Below, in pieces: positions 3,950 through 6,634 of a DNA stretch of 6,634 bases. A model generated the notes under the pieces. That model did no database searches. It was not told where the DNA came from and worked only from the letters and a program-made list of their open reading frames with translations. Made by a program: the position numbers and the translations under genes. Numbering within the stretch: the stretch's first letter is position 1; each line of letters starts with the position of its first letter. The stretch spans positions 1 to 6,634 of the forward strand of contig JAFYET010000030.1 in the NCBI GenBank assembly GCA_017544125.1. The letters run 5' to 3'. The DNA is from Ruminococcus sp. (lineage in GTDB: Bacteria > Bacillota > Clostridia > Oscillospirales > Ruminococcaceae).

Positions 3950-5086
3950 GTCAATATCCATAGCTATCTGCACGGTGTAATCGGGGAATGCCTGTGAAAC
4001 TGCGCTCATCAGTTCCTTGTAGGTCGCACGCCTGTCGGGGGAATCAAAGCTGACCACCGCATCAAAGCGTATCTCCTTTGTGTCCTTAGTAAGGTAAAAG
4101 CCGTGCATCTGCAAAACATACTCGTTTGATAAAACTATCTTACGCACACGGTTTTCTATCGCTTTTATCTCATCGTCTTTGGTGTTTACCGAATATACGC
4201 CCACCGCTGTGAGTATTACACGGTGCTTTGCGTAAACAGCCATCTGTATCTCTCTTATGAGCCTGTCAAGCATATCGGCAGAATATGTATCGGGCACTTC
4301 TATGTGTATAGAGCCGTTCCACGCATCGGGACCGTAGTTGTTGAGCACCAGGTCATATGCACCCTGCACGCCCTCAAACTCCTTAACGGTGTGCTTTATG
4401 CTCTTTGCAAGCTCGGGGTCGCCACGCTCGCCGAGTATCTGCGAAACTGTTCCGCCAAGCATCTCAAAGCCCGATTTTATGATGATAAGCGATATCACCG
4501 CACCAAGCCAAGCCTCGAGCGAAAGGTCTGTGAGCATAAACACCACAGCCGCCGCAAGGGTCGATGCCGATATTACCGAGTCAAGCACAGCGTCCTCGCC
4601 CGAATTTATCAGCGAATCGGAATTGAACTTCTTGCCGACGCTCTTAACATACCGCCCGAGGAATATCTTCACAAACACCGCCACACCGACAATGATCAGC
4701 GAAACCACGCTGTAATCAGGTGTCTGCGGGCTGATTATCTTCTTGACCGACTCGGTGAATGAAGCCGCCCCCGCATAAAGCACTATCATAGCTATGAGCA
4801 TGGCGCTTAAATACTCTATGCGCCCGTAGCCGAAGGGGTGCTTTCTGTCAGGCTCACGCCCTGCGAGCTTTGTGCCTATTATCGTTATGAGCGAGCTGCC
4901 CGCATCTGATATGTTGTTGACAGCATCAAGCACTATTGCGATAGAGCCCGACATAAGCCCTATCACCGCCTTGAAGCCCGCAAGCAGCACGTTAGCTGCT
5001 ATGCCGATGATGCTCGTTCTGACTATCGCTTTTTCTCTTGATGCGTCCTCTGCCGAGGCGTTCTCGATTATCTGCGTCTTGTTCAT
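3941..5086 (-). CDS. Cation diffusion facilitator (CDF) metal transporter, double C-terminal domain
   Basis: This membrane antiporter exports divalent metal ions in exchange for protons. About six membrane segments are visible (near residues 22-45, 48-72, 93-110, 127-146, 165-186, 190-206). The membrane metal site reads N57-x-x-x-D61 in TM2 (within LDAVNNISDAGSS) and D165-x-x-x-D169 in TM5 (within EDAVLDS). It lacks the His of the Zn-type HxxxD motif, so manganese (MntE-like) or another non-zinc metal is more likely; that is inference. The GREPDRKHPFGYGRIEYLSA loop (76-95) is typical of the family. At 381 residues it is about 80 longer than YiiP: residues about 225-300 and 305-381 look like two ferredoxin-like cytoplasmic domains in tandem. 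The ATG at 5086 follows an AAAGAGG ribosome binding site and lies 21 bases after the upstream stop, so it is the last gene of the dnaJ unit. Confidence 0.9.
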   Translation of the reverse strand: MNKTQIIENASAEDASREKAIVRTSIIGIAANVLLAGFKAVIGLMSGSIAIVLDAVNNISDAGSSLITIIGTKLAGREPDRKHPFGYGRIEYLSAMLIAMIVLYAGAASFTESVKKIISPQTPDYSVVSLIIVGVAVFVKIFLGRYVKSVGKKFNSDSLINSGEDAVLDSVISASTLAAAVVFMLTDLSLEAWLGAVISLIIIKSGFEMLGGTVSQILGERGDPELAKSIKHTVKEFEGVQGAYDLVLNNYGPDAWNGSIHIEVPDTYSADMLDRLIREIQMAVYAKHRVILTAVGVYSVNTKDDEIKAIENRVRKIVLSNEYVLQMHGFYLTKDTKEIRFDAVVSFDSPDRRATYKELMSAVSQAFPDYTVQIAMDIDFS

Positions 5087-5107
5087 AGTTGACCTCTTTG
5101 TTGTGTG

Positions 5108-5467
5108 TTAAATCTCGTATAAAAGATATCTGCTGCATTTGTAGTATTCATGGATAAGTGCAGCCTGCTCTTTTGTAAGCTCACGCTCATCAAAGAACGC
5201 CGCCAAAGAGCAGAGGTAGCCGTAGGCGGGGTTCTTTTTGCCGCAAAAGCGCCTGCCGTACATTCCCTGCACCGTGTCGAACCTGTGCTGCACCTCTCTT
5301 ACAGTGGCGCAGCCGGAAAAGATATTGTTATCAAGTGCGCTCTTGTCGCAGCTGTCAATAAGCGCCCGTGCGGTGTTTACCGTCACAAAGAGCCAAAGCC
5401 CCACATCATCAAGCCTTGCTGGGCGGTCTTTTAGCTTGTCAAGCGTCTTTGAAAAAATATCTTCCAT
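5108..5467 (-). CDS. Conserved-looking hypothetical protein coupled to dnaJ
   Basis: I do not recognise this 119-residue protein. It appears soluble and mostly helical, without signal peptide; the hydrophobic stretch VGLWLFVTV (22-30) is too short and mixed for a clear membrane helix. It has five cysteines (40, 53, 75, 86, 111) that do not form CxxC pairs, and an aromatic and basic middle section (GMYGRRFCGKKNPAYGYLC, 68-86). Its ATG overlaps the dnaJ stop by one base (TAATG), which indicates translational coupling, and the CDF gene follows after 21 bases. Position suggests a role linked to folding, stress or metal handling, but nothing in the sequence assigns one. The tight coupling and normal codon use make a real gene likely. 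Confidence 0.8.
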   Translation of the reverse strand: MEDIFSKTLDKLKDRPARLDDVGLWLFVTVNTARALIDSCDKSALDNNIFSGCATVREVQHRFDTVQGMYGRRFCGKKNPAYGYLCSLAAFFDERELTKEQAALIHEYYKCSRYLLYEI

Positions 5468-6634
5468 TACTTGAATTTCTCTTTCAGCTTGTCAAAGAAT
5501 GTCTGCCGCTTCTGGTAGTTCTTTGTTTCAAGCGTCTGCTCAAAGTCTTTAAGCGCCTTTTTCTGCTCCTTGCTCAGGTTCTTGGGTATTTCGACAAATA
5601 CCTTGACGTAGTGGTCGCCCCTGTCGTTGCGGTTGACCTTCTTTATGCCCTTGCCCTTTAAGCGGAACACCGTTCCTGCCTGTGTGCCCTCGGGCACTGT
5701 GTATTTTACCTTGCCGTCAATTGTCGGCACTACTATCTCGTCGCCTAAAGCTGCCTGCCCGTAGGTTATCGGTATATCCGTCCATACATCGTAGCCGTCA
5801 CGCTCGAATATGGGGTCGGGGCGTACTGTAAGTGTGATGTAAAGGTCGCCGTTAGGACCGCCGTTAAGACCGCAGTTGCCGCCGCCGCCGACTCTCAGCT
5901 GCTGACCGTCATCGATACCTGCGGGTATGTTTACTTCCTTCTCCTCGGATATCTTCACCATGCCCTTGCCGCTGCACTTCTTGCAGGGGGTGTCTATGAT
6001 CTTGCCCTTGCCGCCGCAGCGTGAGCACTTGACCGTCTGCCTTACCATGCCGAATATCGACTGCTGCGAGATGTTCACAGTACCCTTGCCGTTACAGTCT
6101 GGACAGGTCTTGACCGACGAGCCTGCTGCTGCGCCCGAGCCGCCGCAGTCAGGGCATTTTTGCAGCCTGTTGACCTTAACGGTCTTGCTGACACCCTTGC
6201 ACGCCTCCATAAAGCTGATAGCAGCACCGACCTCTATATCAGAGCCACGGCGTGGTGCGTTGGGGTTCTGCCCTCTTCCGCCGCCGCCGAATGCGCCGAA
6301 TATCGAATCAAAAATGTCGCCCATATCACCGAAGCCGCCGCCGAAAAAGCTTGAGAATATATCGCCGAGGTCAAAGTCCATACCGCCGAAGCCCGCGCCG
6401 TAGCCGCCCTGCCCTGCGCCGTAATTCGGATCGACTCCCGCGTGACCGAACTGGTCGTAACGCGCCTTCTTGTCGGGATCGGAAAGAACCTCATAGGCCT
6501 CGTTGGCCTCCTTGAATTTTTCCTCCGCCGCCTTGTCGCCCGGATGCAGGTCGGGGTGATACTTCTTTGCAGTCTGACGGTACGCTTTTTTTATTTCGTC
6601 CTCGGTGGCGTTCTTGTTAACGCCGAGGACCTCG
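5467..6634 (-). CDS. dnaJ: Chaperone protein DnaJ (5' end outside window)
   Basis: DnaJ is the Hsp40 co-chaperone that delivers unfolded clients to DnaK and stimulates its ATPase in the cytosol. The frame is open from the window edge, so the N-terminus (about 8-10 residues) is missing. The J domain has [12 protein letters not shown] with HPD at 6558-6550, then DQFGHAG and a long Gly/Phe region. Four CxxCxGxG zinc-finger repeats lie between 6156 and 5974: [24 protein letters not shown] and CKKCSGKG. They bind two zinc ions. The substrate-binding C-terminal domains follow ([34 protein letters not shown]). The methionine at 6381 is internal, because the J domain lies before it in the same frame. 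Total length of about 397 residues is slightly above the usual 375-380. It heads the visible operon; dnaK and grpE are probably upstream, outside the window. Confidence 0.97.
   Translation of the reverse strand, partial: EVLGVNKNATEDEIKKAYRQTAKKYHPDLHPGDKAAEEKFKEANEAYEVLSDPDKKARYDQFGHAGVDPNYGAGQGGYGAGFGGMDFDLGDIFSSFFGGGFGDMGDIFDSIFGAFGGGGRGQNPNAPRRGSDIEVGAAISFMEACKGVSKTVKVNRLQKCPDCGGSGAAAGSSVKTCPDCNGKGTVNISQQSIFGMVRQTVKCSRCGGKGKIIDTPCKKCSGKGMVKISEEKEVNIPAGIDDGQQLRVGGGGNCGLNGGPNGDLYITLTVRPDPIFERDGYDVWTDIPITYGQAALGDEIVVPTIDGKVKYTVPEGTQAGTVFRLKGKGIKKVNRNDRGDHYVKVFVEIPKNLSKEQKKALKDFEQTLETKNYQKRQTFFDKLKEKFK

Noticed and set aside
4223..4762. Open frames on the plus strand opposite the CDF gene
   Set aside because: They overlap a clear transporter on the other strand, show no recognisable domain and lack start signals.
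6379..6381. ATG at 6381 (minus) as the dnaJ start
   Set aside because: The same frame upstream encodes a complete J-domain core with HPD, so this methionine lies in the Gly/Phe region.
5927..6403. Proline-rich open frame opposite dnaJ
   Set aside because: The composition is the complement of the Gly- and Cys-rich DnaJ coding sequence; no independent support.

Overview
The window reads as a chromosomal segment of a plant-fibre-degrading Gram-positive gut or rumen anaerobe, most likely a Ruminococcus or close relative. The pointers are the tail of a GH26 mannanase, a T-box leader with strong sigma-A promoters and AGGAGG-type ribosome binding sites, meso-diaminopimelate dehydrogenase, and AT-rich (G/T)CATAAT repeats at gene ends. 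The genus is an inference; the sequence alone does not settle it.

Left part, plus strand (1-2588). The 3' end of a GH26 beta-mannanase gene (1-507) finishes inside a short AT-rich repeat. Eight bases later a near-perfect extended -10 promoter (516-543) drives a T-box leader (about 550-819) with an ATC (isoleucine) specifier and a terminator/antiterminator switch. It controls a two-gene operon: ilvA, threonine ammonia-lyase with a C-terminal ACT domain (835-2037), and ridA, enamine/imine deaminase (2051-2425). IlvA releases the reactive 2-aminocrotonate/2-iminobutanoate, RidA hydrolyses it to 2-oxobutanoate, and that feeds isoleucine synthesis. The T-box lets uncharged tRNA-Ile switch the operon on.

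Middle, minus strand (2553-3760). ddh (2609-3595) converges on ridA and shares a strong bidirectional hairpin (2553-2588). Its promoter (3662-3690) and leader carry an inverted repeat and a direct repeat that could be operator sites. Ddh makes meso-diaminopimelate for lysine and peptidoglycan.

Right part, minus strand (3723-6634). An apparent operon runs dnaJ (5' end outside the window), a 119-codon unknown gene coupled to it by TAATG, and a CDF metal transporter with two predicted C-terminal domains. A clear intrinsic terminator at 3723-3754 closes the unit.

The most unusual structure is in the gaps. Three gene ends (mannanase, ridA, CDF transporter) run directly into tandem (G/T)CATAAT heptamers on the gene's own strand. 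In two of them the stop codon lies inside a perfect triloop palindrome that mirrors the end of the gene, and a GC hairpin with a TTC loop follows. Beyond the repeats, in two cases, is a short stretch that looks like the surviving 3' tail of another gene: a [12 protein letters not shown] tail matching the DnaJ C-terminus at 2502-2537, and an unidentified 23-codon tail at 3770-3841.
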